Part shown: one piece after another, positions 1 to 7,660 of the stretch
Layout: every line of letters begins with the position of its first letter
Position numbering within the stretch: the stretch's first letter is position 1
From: Nocardioides sp.
Lineage (GTDB): Bacteria > Actinomycetota > Actinomycetes > Propionibacteriales > Nocardioidaceae
NCBI GenBank assembly: GCA_020636915.1
Contig: JACJWV010000028.1
Coordinates: 1-26,952, forward strand
Reading direction: 5' to 3'
DNA: 26,952 nucleotides
The notes under the pieces: model-generated
Databases searched by the model: none
Told to the model about the DNA's origin: nothing
What the model saw: the letters and a program-made list of their open reading frames with translations, nothing else
Position numbers and translations under genes: made by a program

Positions 1-3
1 GAT

Positions 4-19
4 CCCCGGGCGGCCGGGG
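4..19. terminator. Short GC hairpin at window edge
   Basis: CCCCGG and CCGGGG flank a 4-base loop (GCGG). No T-run follows on either strand. It may be the end of a terminator for a gene left of the window, but this cannot be judged from here. Confidence 0.25.
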
Positions 20-49
20 AAACCTGCAAACGCCCGACCGTGAGAACGA

Positions 50-78
50 CCAATCCGGTCCTGGACCCGCACCGAAGT
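50..78 (+). promoter_or_regulatory. Candidate SigK-dependent promoter of the fasciclin lipoprotein gene
   Basis: CCAATCC at 50-56 and CCGAAGT at 72-78 are separated by 15 bases. From memory, the mycobacterial SigK promoters of mpt70 and mpt83 carry a CCATCC-like -35 and a CCGAAT-like -10 at about 16-17 bp, so each box here is one change from that motif. The site lies about 90 bases before a fasciclin gene that itself precedes sigK, which makes a SigK-driven autoregulatory promoter likely. The transcription start is inferred, not seen. Confidence 0.5.
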
Positions 79-88
79 ACCGACGACA

Positions 89-120
89 AGACCGCACCAC
101 ACCAAGACCGCACCACACCA
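89..120 (+). repeat. Two exact 16-bp tandem repeats in the leader of the fasciclin gene
   Basis: AGACCGCACCACACCA occurs at 89-104 and again at 105-120, followed by a decayed third copy (AGACAGCACGACGACC). It lies between the candidate promoter and the start codon, so it would be in the 5' untranslated mRNA. It could be a slippage duplication or a binding site; nothing decides between these. Confidence 0.6.
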
Positions 121-169
121 AGACAGCACGACGACCAGCACCACACGTCCAGCATGGGAAGGCACCACG

Positions 170-814
170 ATGAACCGCTCCCTCCGTCGTACCAGCGGCC
201 TCGCCGCACTCGCCCTGACCGCCACGATGGGTCTGGCTGCCTGCGGCAGCAGCGACTCCGACGGCAGCGGCGCCAGCGACTCCAAGCCGTCCTCGGACTC
301 GTCGATGTCGTCGACGCCGTCCGGTGACGCGATGGACGCCGGCGCCCAGACCTTCGGCGCCGGGTGCGCCTCGGTCCCCGCCGACGGCGCGGGCTCCTTC
401 AACGGGATGGCGACCGAGCCGGTCGCCACCGCCGCCAGCGCGAACCCGCTGCTCAAGACACTGGTCGCGGCAGTCGGCCAGGCCGGGCTCGGCGACACGC
501 TGAACTCCGCCGAGGGCATCACCGTCTTCGCGCCGACCGACGACGCGTTCGGGGCGATCCCGAAGAAGACCCTGGACGCGGTCCTCGCGGACAAGAAGAC
601 GTTGACCAAGATCCTGACCTACCACGTCGTGCCGGGCCAGCTCACGCCCGACCAGCTCGCCGGCACGCACGAGACGCTGGAGGGCGAGGACCTCACGGTC
701 GACGGGTCCGGCGAGGACTTCACCGTCGGCAGCAACAATGCCAAGGTCGTGTGCGGGAACATCCCGACCGCCAACGCGACTGTCTACGTCATCGACTCGG
801 TGCTGATGCCCTGA
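170..814 (+). CDS. Fasciclin (FAS1) domain lipoprotein, MPT70/MPT83-like
   Basis: A 214-residue exported protein. Residues 1-25 are a lipoprotein signal: basic start, hydrophobic core and an L-A-A-C lipobox, with Cys25 the expected lipidation site. A Ser/Asp/Gly-rich linker runs to about residue 75, then one FAS1 domain fills about 80-213. The domain contains PVATAAS, TVFAPTDDAF, LTYHVVPGQ and, at the end, NATVYVIDSVLMP, which closely resembles the mycobacterial antigens MPT83 and MPT70. Those proteins are SigK targets in M. tuberculosis. Here the gene lies 40 bases upstream of sigK behind a SigK-like promoter, so it is probably the target of the adjacent sigma factor. The ATG is preceded by GGGAAGG. 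FAS1 domains usually act in cell-surface adhesion; the ligand here is unknown. Confidence 0.93.
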   Translation: MNRSLRRTSGLAALALTATMGLAACGSSDSDGSGASDSKPSSDSSMSSTPSGDAMDAGAQTFGAGCASVPADGAGSFNGMATEPVATAASANPLLKTLVAAVGQAGLGDTLNSAEGITVFAPTDDAFGAIPKKTLDAVLADKKTLTKILTYHVVPGQLTPDQLAGTHETLEGEDLTVDGSGEDFTVGSNNAKVVCGNIPTANATVYVIDSVLMP

Positions 815-854
815 CCGGGTTTCGGTCGGACGCCAAGACGCAAGGATCACTGAC

Positions 855-1457
855 GTGGACCACCTCAGGCCCGTGGAGCCGGCCGCCTCGTCCCCCGCGG
901 ACGAGGCGGCCGGCCCCGACCTGGTCGACCTGCTGCGGCGCTGCGGCCGCGGCGACGAGGGTGCCTTCGCCCAGCTGTACGACGCCACCGCGCCCCGGAT
1001 CCACGGGCTCGCCGTGCGGGTGGTCCGCGACCCGGCCCAGGCCGAGGAGGTCACCCAGGAGGCCTTCCTCGACATCTGGCGCACCGCCGGCCGCTACGAC
1101 CCCGACCGCGGCAGCCCGCTGTCCTGGCTGCTCACGATCACCCACCGCAAGGCCGTCGACCGGGTCCGGGCCGCGGAGGCGGCCACCCGGCGCGACATCA
1201 CCTACCACCAGCGCAACCAGCCGGTCGAGCACGACTCGACCGCCGAGGCAGCCCATGCCTCGCTCGAGGCGCACCGCGTCCGCGGCGCGCTGGCCCACCT
1301 GACCGAGGTGCAGCGCGAGGCCGTCAGCCTCGCCTACCTCGGCGGCTACACCCACACGGAGGTGGCGACCATGCTCGACCTACCGGTCGGCACCGCCAAG
1401 ACCCGCATCCGCGACGGCCTGATCCGGCTGCGTGACGCCCTGGGGGTCGGTTCATGA
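855..1457 (+). CDS. sigK: ECF RNA polymerase sigma factor SigK
   Basis: A 200-residue ECF sigma factor. Region 2 covers about residues 38-105 (AFAQLYDATAPRIHGLAVR, EEVTQEAFLDIWR, SWLLTITHRKAVDRVR) and region 4 about 145-197 (LTEVQREAVSLAYLGGYTHT, LPVGTAKTRIRDGLIRLR). The start is GTG at 855, with AAGGA about 8 bases upstream. Its last codon overlaps the ATG of the anti-sigma gene (ATGA at 1454-1457), the usual layout for a sigma/anti-sigma pair. The assignment to SigK rests on context: fasciclin target upstream, RskA-type partner, and the downstream FAD oxidoreductase, DUF1365, methyltransferase and DUF1295 set known from the mycobacterial sigK locus. It should direct RNA polymerase to promoters such as the one at 50-78. 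Confidence 0.92.
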   Translation: MDHLRPVEPAASSPADEAAGPDLVDLLRRCGRGDEGAFAQLYDATAPRIHGLAVRVVRDPAQAEEVTQEAFLDIWRTAGRYDPDRGSPLSWLLTITHRKAVDRVRAAEAATRRDITYHQRNQPVEHDSTAEAAHASLEAHRVRGALAHLTEVQREAVSLAYLGGYTHTEVATMLDLPVGTAKTRIRDGLIRLRDALGVGS

Positions 1458-2254
1458 GTGAGATCCACGCCCTGTCGGGCGCCTACGCCGTCGACGCACT
1501 CGACGACCTCGAGCGTGCCGCGTTCGAGCGTCACCTCGCCCAGTGCGCCGAGTGCCAGGCCGAGGTGGCGAGCCTGCAGGAGGCCGCCAGCATGATCGCC
1601 GAGACCACCACGACCGCGCCGCCGCCCGCGCTGCGCGACCGGGTGCTGGGCAGCATCGCCAGCGTGCGGCCGCTGCCGCCCGAGGTCCCCTCGGAGACGG
1701 CCTCGGAGACCAGCGCTGCCGACGAGCCGCCCGCCGCACCCGCCGCACTCGGTCCCGCAGCCGGCGACGAGCTGGCCCCGCGCCGACGCCGCCGCCGGCC
1801 GACGCTGCTCGCCGCCGCTGCGGCCGTCGTCGTCCTCGCGGGCGCCGGGGTCGTGGTGTGGCAGCAGCCCTGGTCCGACGACAGCAGCCAGGTCCAGCTC
1901 TCGGCCACCGACCAGGTGCTGCAGGCGACCGACGCCAAGCGCACGTCGCTGGACTTCCCCGGTGGCGCGTCGGCCACCGTGACCCACTCCGACTCCCTGC
2001 ACGAGGCGGTCATCGTCACCGAGGACATGCCGCCGCCGCCGGCGGGCAAGGTCTACCAGCTCTGGCTCGACCAGCCCGGCGAGGGCATGGTGTCGGCCGG
2101 GGTGATGCCGGTCGAGCCCGACCAGACCGTGCTGCTCACCGGTGACGCCGCGACCGCCACCGCGGCCGGGATCACCGTGGAGCCCGCCGGCGGGTCGACG
2201 TCGCCGACCAGCCCGCCGATCGCGCTCTTCGACTTCGGCCGGGGCCAGGCGTGA
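1454..2254 (+). CDS. rskA: Membrane anti-sigma factor RskA
   Basis: A 266-residue single-pass membrane protein. The cytoplasmic N-terminal part carries a ZAS-like H-x3-C-x2-C motif (His27, Cys31, Cys34) and should bind SigK. An acidic Pro/Ala-rich linker leads to six arginines (110-115) and one transmembrane helix at about 117-137. The extracytoplasmic half (about 140-266) is the RskA C-terminal domain, with VYQLWLDQPGEGMVSAGVM as its recognisable core. In mycobacteria RskA is cleaved by membrane proteases to free SigK; the same architecture suggests the same control here, but no cleavage site can be seen directly. The gene overlaps sigK by ATGA and the next gene by GTGA (2251-2254), so the three should be translationally coupled. 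Confidence 0.92.
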   Translation: MSEIHALSGAYAVDALDDLERAAFERHLAQCAECQAEVASLQEAASMIAETTTTAPPPALRDRVLGSIASVRPLPPEVPSETASETSAADEPPAAPAALGPAAGDELAPRRRRRRPTLLAAAAAVVVLAGAGVVVWQQPWSDDSSQVQLSATDQVLQATDAKRTSLDFPGGASATVTHSDSLHEAVIVTEDMPPPPAGKVYQLWLDQPGEGMVSAGVMPVEPDQTVLLTGDAATATAAGITVEPAGGSTSPTSPPIALFDFGRGQA

Positions 2255-4323
2255 CGGCCCGGCCCGAGGGCCACCGCACGGTCGCGGTGGTCGGGTCCGG
2301 CGTGGCCGGGCTGACGGCGGCGTACGTCGCCTCCCGGTCCGCCCGGGTCACGCTCTACGAGGCGGACGACCGGCTCGGCGGCCACGCCGACACCCACCCG
2401 GTCGTCGACGCGGCCGGTCGCGAGCTCGCCGTCGACACCGGGTTCATCGTCCACAACGAGCGGACCTACCCGACGCTGCTGCGGCTGTTCGGCGAGCTCG
2501 GCGTGGCGACCCAGGAGTCGGAGATGTCGATGTCGGTGCGCGACGACGCCACCGGCCTGGAGTACGCCGGCGCGCTGGGCCTGCGCGGACTGTTCCCCGG
2601 TGGCCGCAACGCCGGCCGCCCGGCGTACCTTCGGATGCTCACCGAGGTGCCCCGGTTCCACCGGCAGGCCCAGGACCTGCTCGCCCGCCCCGGCGACGAC
2701 CTGACGCTGCGGGACTTCCTCACCCGGCACCGGTTCACGCCCTTCTTCCAGCGGCACTTCATGGAGCCGCTGGTCGCCGCGGTGTGGTCGTGCGACCCCG
2801 CGGTCGCGCTCGACTACCCCGCGCGCTACCTGTTCACCTTCCTCCAGCACCACGGCATGCTCTCCATCACCGGGTCGCCGGTGTGGCGCACGGTGACCGG
2901 GGGCTCGCGGGAGTACGTCGCCCGGGTGGCGGCCACGCTCGACGAGGTCCGCACCGGCACGAAGGTGACCTCCGTGGTCGAGACGCCGGACGGGGTCGAG
3001 GTCACCGACGGCAACGGCCGGGTGACGACGTACGACGCCGTCGTGATCGCCACCCACAGCGGTCAGGCGCTCGCGATGCTGGCCGAGCCGACCAGCGCGC
3101 AGCGCGAGGTGCTCGGCGCGATCGGCTACTCGCGCAACGTGGCGCTGCTGCACACCGACACCTCGCTGCTGCCCGACGCGGAGCAGGCCCGGGCGTCGTG
3201 GAACTTCCGCCGACCCGTCGAGGAGCGGGGGCACGTGACGGTGACCTACGACCTGACGCGGCTCCAGCGGCTGCCCACGTCGACGCGCTACCTGGTGACG
3301 CTCGGGGGCGAGGACCTCGTCGACCCGGCGACCGTCCTGGACCGGATGGAGTACGAGCACCCGCTCTACACGCCCGCGTCGGTCGCGGCGCAGCAGCGGC
3401 TGCCCGATATCGACTCCGACCGGCTCGCCTTCGCCGGCGCCTACCACGGCTGGGGGTTCCACGAGGACGGTGCGCGCTCGGGGCTGGCGGCCGCGGAGCG
3501 GCTCGGGTTCGCGTGGGGCGGCGGCGGGGATCGGCTGCTGGCAGCCGAGAACCGCGCGACACGCCGAGCCGACCCGGCGCGTCGTGCGGGTTCAGGCTGC
3601 TGGCAGCCGAAACCCGCAACCGGGGTCTTCGAGACGACGATCCGGCACACCCGCCGGGTGCCGTTCCGCCGCTCGTTCACCCACCGCTCGCACACGTGGC
3701 TGGTCGATCTCGACGACCTGCCCGATCACGGCCGGCTGGGCCCGCTCCTGGGCCCGCTCCTGGGCCGGTTCGAGGCGCGCGACCACCTCGGCGACCCGAG
3801 CCGCTCGATCAAGGACAACGTCGCTGCGTTCCTGCGCCGCGAGGGTGTCGAGCTCGGCGGCGGCCGGGTGCTCATGGCAGCGCACCCACGCGCCCTGGGC
3901 TACTGCTTCAACCCGATCAGCGTGTTCTGGGTGTTCCCGGAGCAGGACCGGCCGTGCGTGGTCGTCGAGGTGCACAACACCTACGGCGACCGGCACGCCT
4001 ACCTGGTGCACCCTGACGAGCACGGCCGGGCGAGCACCCCCAAGCAGATGTACGTCTCGCCGTTCCACGGCACCGACGGCCGCTACGACCTGCAGGTCCC
4101 GGTCCCGGAACACCGCCTCCACGTGGCCGTCACGCTGACCACCGACGACGGAGCCCGGTTCAGCGCGTCGCTGACCGGACGTCGGACCTCTCGGGGGCCG
4201 CTGCGCGCGGCGCCGGCCGCGATCCGCGGCGCGGTGCTGATCCGCGTCCACGGCATCACCCTCTGGCTGCGCAGGCTCCCCGTGCGGCCCCGACCCGACC
4301 ACCACCAGGAGGGCGTCCGATGA
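2251..4323 (+). CDS. Fusion of FAD-dependent amine-oxidase-like oxidoreductase and DUF1365 protein
   Basis: A 690-residue open frame that joins two proteins normally encoded separately (Rv0449c and Rv0448c in M. tuberculosis). Residues 1 to about 427 are an FAD-binding oxidoreductase: the dinucleotide motif G-S-G-V-A-G at 15-20, then YEADDRLGGHADTH, FIVHNERTYP and, near the end, FAGAYHGWGFHEDGARSGL. Residues about 455-690 are a complete DUF1365 protein (RRSFTHRSHTWLVDLDDLP, HPRALGYCFNPISVFWVF, VHNTYGDRHAYLV). The joint, residues 428-453, is encoded by an imperfect palindrome (3531-3610). I found no in-frame ATG, GTG or TTG between the domains except GTG at 3658, which would cut into the DUF1365 core, so a true fused product is the simplest reading. 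A sequencing frameshift or hidden restart is the alternative. A 12-bp tandem duplication (3736-3759) gives the GPLLGPLLG stretch. Both domains are linked to membrane-lipid modification by context. Confidence 0.88.
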   Translation: MTARPEGHRTVAVVGSGVAGLTAAYVASRSARVTLYEADDRLGGHADTHPVVDAAGRELAVDTGFIVHNERTYPTLLRLFGELGVATQESEMSMSVRDDATGLEYAGALGLRGLFPGGRNAGRPAYLRMLTEVPRFHRQAQDLLARPGDDLTLRDFLTRHRFTPFFQRHFMEPLVAAVWSCDPAVALDYPARYLFTFLQHHGMLSITGSPVWRTVTGGSREYVARVAATLDEVRTGTKVTSVVETPDGVEVTDGNGRVTTYDAVVIATHSGQALAMLAEPTSAQREVLGAIGYSRNVALLHTDTSLLPDAEQARASWNFRRPVEERGHVTVTYDLTRLQRLPTSTRYLVTLGGEDLVDPATVLDRMEYEHPLYTPASVAAQQRLPDIDSDRLAFAGAYHGWGFHEDGARSGLAAAERLGFAWGGGGDRLLAAENRATRRADPARRAGSGCWQPKPATGVFETTIRHTRRVPFRRSFTHRSHTWLVDLDDLPDHGRLGPLLGPLLGRFEARDHLGDPSRSIKDNVAAFLRREGVELGGGRVLMAAHPRALGYCFNPISVFWVFPEQDRPCVVVEVHNTYGDRHAYLVHPDEHGRASTPKQMYVSPFHGTDGRYDLQVPVPEHRLHVAVTLTTDDGARFSASLTGRRTSRGPLRAAPAAIRGAVLIRVHGITLWLRRLPVRPRPDHHQEGVR
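3531..3610. repeat. Imperfect palindrome (REP-like element) inside the fusion gene
   Basis: Arms of 36 bases (3531-3566 and 3575-3610) pair at 28 positions around an 8-base loop. Each arm holds a copy of GGCTGCTGGCAGCCG, at 3533-3547 and 3595-3609; the copy at 3532-3547 is itself a small hairpin (CGGCTG-CTGG-CAGCCG). The outer motif, the inner GCGCGAC/GTCGTGC stretch and the length resemble an intergenic palindromic repeat that inserted at a gene boundary. I saw no second copy in the window, so its repeat status is inferred. Confidence 0.65.
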
Positions 4324-5573
4324 CGACCACCTCGAGCCGCTCGAGCATCCCGACCACCGCACCCGCCGACGCCTGGCCCGGCCTCGACCGCGTCCCGACG
4401 GGGCCGCGCACGGCCGTCTCCGCCGCGGTCGCCCGGCGGCTCTTCCTCGCCGCCCTCGGCCGGCTCCCCGTGACCGTCCACCTCGAGGTTGCGGCGAGCG
4501 TCGGGCTCGGCGGGCCGGTGATGACCGTGCACCGTCCCGACGAGTTGTTCGCCCGGCTCGGGCGCGACGGGCTGATCGGGTTCGGCGAGGCCTACCTGAC
4601 CGGGGCCTGGGACGCCGAGGACCTCACCGCGTTCCTGACCGTGCTCGCCGCCGACGTCAGCACCCTGGTGCCCGCCCCGCTGCAGAAGCTGCGGCGACTG
4701 GTGCTGCGCGGCCGGCCGCGGGCACACCGGACCACCAAGGACCACACCCGCGAGCTGATCGCCCACCACTACGACCTGTCGAACGACCTGTTCCGCCTCT
4801 TCCTGGACGAGTCGCTGACCTACTCCTCGGCCTGGTTCGACGGCGACCAGCAGGGCGACCTCCACGCCGCGCAGCTGCGCAAGATCGACCGGCTGCTCGA
4901 CAGCGCCGGGGTCGGCCCCGGCACCCGGGTCCTCGAGATCGGCACCGGCTGGGGCGAGCTCGCGATCCGCGCCGCCGCCCGCGGCGCGACGGTGCGCTCG
5001 GTGACCCTGTCCGTCGAGCAGCAGGCCCTGGCGCGGGAGCGGGTCGCCGCCGCCGGGCACGCCGACCGGGTGCAGATCGACCTGTGCGACTACCGCGACG
5101 TCGCGGGGACCTACGACGCCGTGCTCTCGGTCGAGATGATCGAGGCGGTGGGACACGAGTACTGGACGACGTACTTCCGCACCCTGGACCGCGTCCTCGC
5201 GCCCGGCGGCCGCGCCGGGATCCAGGCGATCCTCATGCCGCACGACCGGATGCTCGCCACCCGCGGCAGCTACACGTGGATCAACAAGTACATCTTCCCC
5301 GGCGGGTTCCTGCCGTCGGCGCAGGTGATCGACGAGATCACCTCGCGGCACACCACCCTGCGGGTCACCGATCGTCTCGCATTCGGCCCCGACTACGCCG
5401 AGACCCTGCGACGCTGGGACGAGGCGTTCCTGGGGAGACGCGAGGAGGTGCTGGCCCTGGGCTTCGACGAGACGTTCCTGCGGATGTGGCACTTCTACCT
5501 GAGCTACTCGCGCGCCGGCTTCGACGCGGGCTACCTCGACGTGCAGCAGCTGACCCTCGCCCGGGGGGCCTGA
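4320..5573 (+). CDS. Cyclopropane-synthase-family lipid methyltransferase, UfaA1-like
   Basis: A 417-residue SAM-dependent methyltransferase of the cyclopropane/unsaturated fatty acid family. An N-terminal lipid-binding part (about 1-130; GLIGFGEAYLTGAWDAEDL) precedes HHYDLSNDLFRLFLDESLTYSS and the SAM motif VLEIGTGWGE at 204-213. Later conserved pieces are VEMIEAVGHEYWTTYF and WINKYIFPGGFLPS. It should transfer a methyl group from SAM to the double bond of an unsaturated phospholipid acyl chain at the membrane. The N-terminal section resembles M. tuberculosis UfaA1 (Rv0447c), which is also in the sigK locus. It overlaps the fusion gene by ATGA at 4320-4323 and the next methyltransferase by one base (TGATG). 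Whether the product is a cyclopropane, a methyl branch or another modified chain cannot be told from sequence. Confidence 0.92.
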   Translation: MTTTSSRSSIPTTAPADAWPGLDRVPTGPRTAVSAAVARRLFLAALGRLPVTVHLEVAASVGLGGPVMTVHRPDELFARLGRDGLIGFGEAYLTGAWDAEDLTAFLTVLAADVSTLVPAPLQKLRRLVLRGRPRAHRTTKDHTRELIAHHYDLSNDLFRLFLDESLTYSSAWFDGDQQGDLHAAQLRKIDRLLDSAGVGPGTRVLEIGTGWGELAIRAAARGATVRSVTLSVEQQALARERVAAAGHADRVQIDLCDYRDVAGTYDAVLSVEMIEAVGHEYWTTYFRTLDRVLAPGGRAGIQAILMPHDRMLATRGSYTWINKYIFPGGFLPSAQVIDEITSRHTTLRVTDRLAFGPDYAETLRRWDEAFLGRREEVLALGFDETFLRMWHFYLSYSRAGFDAGYLDVQQLTLARGA

Positions 5574-6790
5574 TGGGCGTCGCGACCACCCTGGCCGAGG
5601 CCGTCGAGCCCTTCGTGGGCGGCGAGCTCCCGATCCGCCTGGTCGCCTGGGACGGGTCCGAGGCCGGCCCCGCCGACGCGCCGGTCGTGGAGCTGCGCTC
5701 GCCCGACGCCGTACGCCGCCTGCTGTGGCGCCCAGGTGAGCTGGGTGCCGCGCAGGCCTACGTCACCGGCGAGCTCGAGGTGCCGGGCGACCTCGACGAG
5801 GCGCTGACCCACGCGTTCGCCGTCGCCCAGGAGCGTGGTCTCTCCGGCCGGCGACCGAACGTGACCGCGCTGGCGCGGGCCGTCCTCGCCGCGCTGGGCA
5901 CCGGCGCGCTCGGCACGCCGCCGCCGGCCCCGGCGTCGCAGGCGCAGGTGGGTGGCCGGCTGCACTCCCTGGTGCGCGACCGGCGCGCGATCAGCCACCA
6001 CTACGACCTCTCCAACGAGTTCTACGAGCTCGTGCTCGACCCGTCGATGGCCTACTCGTGCGGCTACTTCGAGTCCGAGGACTCGACCCTCGAGCAGGCG
6101 CAGTCGGCCAAGCTCGACCTGGTCTGCACCAAGCTCGGCCTCGAGCCCGGGATGCGGATGCTCGACGTCGGGTGCGGCTGGGGGTCGCTGTCGCTGCACG
6201 CGGCCGAGCACTTCGGCGTCGAGGTGGTCGGGGTGACGATCTCCGCGCAGCAGAAGGCGTTCATCGACAAGCGCATCGCCGACCGGGGCCTGGCCGACCG
6301 GGTCGAGGTGCGGCTGCAGGACTACCGCGAGGTGCCCGACCGCGGCTTCGACGCCGTGGGCTCGCTGGAGATGGGCGAGCACGTGGGCGAGCGCAACTAC
6401 CCGACGTACGCCTCGGTCCTGCACCGCGCCGTCCGTCCGGGCGGCCGGGTGCTCGTGCAGCAGATGTCGCGCACGGGCAGGCACCCGGGCGGCGGGCCGT
6501 TCATCGAGTCGTTCATCGCACCCGACATGCACATGCGGCCGCTGGGCGACACGGTGGCGCTCCTCGAGCGCGGGGGACTCGAGGTGCGAGGCGTGCAGGC
6601 GCTGCGCGAGCACTACGTGTGGACGGTCGCGGGCTGGATCGAGAACTTCGAGGCGAACGTCGACCGGCTCACCGAGCTGGTCGGCGAGGAGGTCGTCCGG
6701 GTGTGGCGCCTCTACCTCGTCGGCGGCTCGATGGCCTTCCGCGACGGCCGGATGGGCGTCGACCAGATCCTCATGGAACGGCCCCGGTGA
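5573..6790 (+). CDS. Second cyclopropane-synthase-family lipid methyltransferase
   Basis: A 405-residue relative of the preceding protein but clearly divergent from it. The start is the ATG in TGATG at 5573, which gives a normal N-terminus; the frame stays open much further upstream only because of the overlapping gene. Conserved blocks are RRAISHHYDLSNEFYELVLDP, the SAM motif MLDVGCGWGS at 196-205, GSLEMGEHVGERNYPTYASV and FIESFIAPDMHMRPLGD. The block corresponding to WINKYIFPGG of its neighbour is replaced by FIESFIAPDM, so the two probably differ in substrate or product. The M. tuberculosis sigK locus has only one such gene. The tandem pair may act in sequence on the same acyl chain. Confidence 0.9.
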   Translation: MGVATTLAEAVEPFVGGELPIRLVAWDGSEAGPADAPVVELRSPDAVRRLLWRPGELGAAQAYVTGELEVPGDLDEALTHAFAVAQERGLSGRRPNVTALARAVLAALGTGALGTPPPAPASQAQVGGRLHSLVRDRRAISHHYDLSNEFYELVLDPSMAYSCGYFESEDSTLEQAQSAKLDLVCTKLGLEPGMRMLDVGCGWGSLSLHAAEHFGVEVVGVTISAQQKAFIDKRIADRGLADRVEVRLQDYREVPDRGFDAVGSLEMGEHVGERNYPTYASVLHRAVRPGGRVLVQQMSRTGRHPGGGPFIESFIAPDMHMRPLGDTVALLERGGLEVRGVQALREHYVWTVAGWIENFEANVDRLTELVGEEVVRVWRLYLVGGSMAFRDGRMGVDQILMERPR

Positions 6791-6799
6791 GCGGGTCCC

Positions 6800-7579
6800 G
6801 TGGCTGACCTGCTGCTCGTCGCCGGGGTGTCGCTCGCGGTGGCCGTCGTCGTCATGACGCTGACCGCGATCGCCGCGGTGCGTGCCGGACGCGTGTCGGT
6901 CGTCGACGTCGCGTGGGGGCTGGCCCTGGTCGGCGTCGCCGTCGCGTGCGCGGTGATCGCCGGCGACTGGCGCTCCTGGTTGCTGGTCGCGCTCGTCGGG
7001 GTCTGGGGCGTGCGGCTCTCCTCGCACATCTTCACCCGGTCCCGCGGGCACGGCGAGGACCCCCGCTACGAGGCGATCCTGGGTGGCGCGCTGCCCGACG
7101 TCGGCGTCGGCGTCGCCGTCCGGCGGGTGTTCCTCGTGCAGGGGGCTGCCGTCTGGCTGGTCTCGCTGCCCCTCCAGGCCGCGGCCGTCTCGGACACCCC
7201 CTGGACCTGGGCGGTCTGGGTCGGCGTGGCGGTCTGGGCCGTGGGCGTGCTCTTCGAGACCGTCGGCGACGCCCAGCTCAACGCCTACAAGCGCGACCCC
7301 GACCGCGGTCCGGTCATGGACCGGGGGCTGTGGTCGTGGACCCGCCACCCCAACTACTTCGGCGACTCCTGCGTGTGGTGGGGCGTCTGGCTGGTCGGCG
7401 GCGTCGCCTCCGGCTGGCTGCCCGGCCTGGTCTCGCTCCTGTCCCCCGTCGCGATGACGGTCTGGCTGGTGTGGATCACCGGAGCGCGGCTGCTCGAGCG
7501 CACGATGATGCAGCGGCCCGGCTACCGCGAGTACGCCGCCCGCACCTCGATGTTCGTGCCGCTGCCGCCCCGGCGCTGA
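6800..7579 (+). CDS. DUF1295 membrane protein (steroid 5-alpha-reductase-like fold)
   Basis: A 259-residue integral membrane protein with about seven hydrophobic segments. The family signature lies in the C-terminal half: LFETVGDAQLNAYKRDP, DRGLWSWTRHPNYFGD (TRHPNYFGD at about 181-189) and a final LLERTMMQRPGYREYAART. Relatives use NADPH to reduce double bonds or methylate membrane-bound lipids and steroids; no substrate is established for this group. It starts at GTG 6800, nine bases after the methyltransferase stop, so it closes the SigK operon. The same family (Rv0446c) sits next to sigK in mycobacteria, which supports a shared role in lipid remodelling. A long hairpin follows the gene. 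Confidence 0.9.
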   Translation: MADLLLVAGVSLAVAVVVMTLTAIAAVRAGRVSVVDVAWGLALVGVAVACAVIAGDWRSWLLVALVGVWGVRLSSHIFTRSRGHGEDPRYEAILGGALPDVGVGVAVRRVFLVQGAAVWLVSLPLQAAAVSDTPWTWAVWVGVAVWAVGVLFETVGDAQLNAYKRDPDRGPVMDRGLWSWTRHPNYFGDSCVWWGVWLVGGVASGWLPGLVSLLSPVAMTVWLVWITGARLLERTMMQRPGYREYAARTSMFVPLPPRR

Positions 7580-7593
7580 CCCACGCCGGGCCG

Positions 7594-7647
7594 TCGGGTC
7601 GTGTGCCTGAGCCCGGGCCATAGCGCGTTCTCAGGCACACGACCCGA
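7594..7647. terminator. Long stem-loop between convergent genes
   Basis: TCGGGTCGTGTGCCTGAG at 7594-7611 is exactly complementary to 7630-7647, with an 18-base loop. It lies between the DUF1295 stop (7579) and the stop of the minus-strand secreted protein (7661). It is placed to end both transcripts. There is no T-run, so it is a high-GC I-shaped stem or possibly a copy of an intergenic repeat. Confidence 0.7.
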
Positions 7648-7660
7648 TCGTGCCGGCGCC

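Noticed and set aside
3658..4323. Separate DUF1365 gene from GTG 3658
   Set aside because: This start removes the first conserved strand of the domain and has no ribosome binding site, so the fused reading is kept.
5531..7621. Minus-strand open frame of 696 codons
   Set aside because: Opposite to a methyltransferase and the DUF1295 gene, both with conserved motifs. Its His/Asp/Gly/Arg-rich composition is typical of a shadow.
7594..7647. Inverted repeat as the end of a transposon
   Set aside because: No transposase, no second copy and no target duplication nearby; its position between convergent genes fits a terminator.
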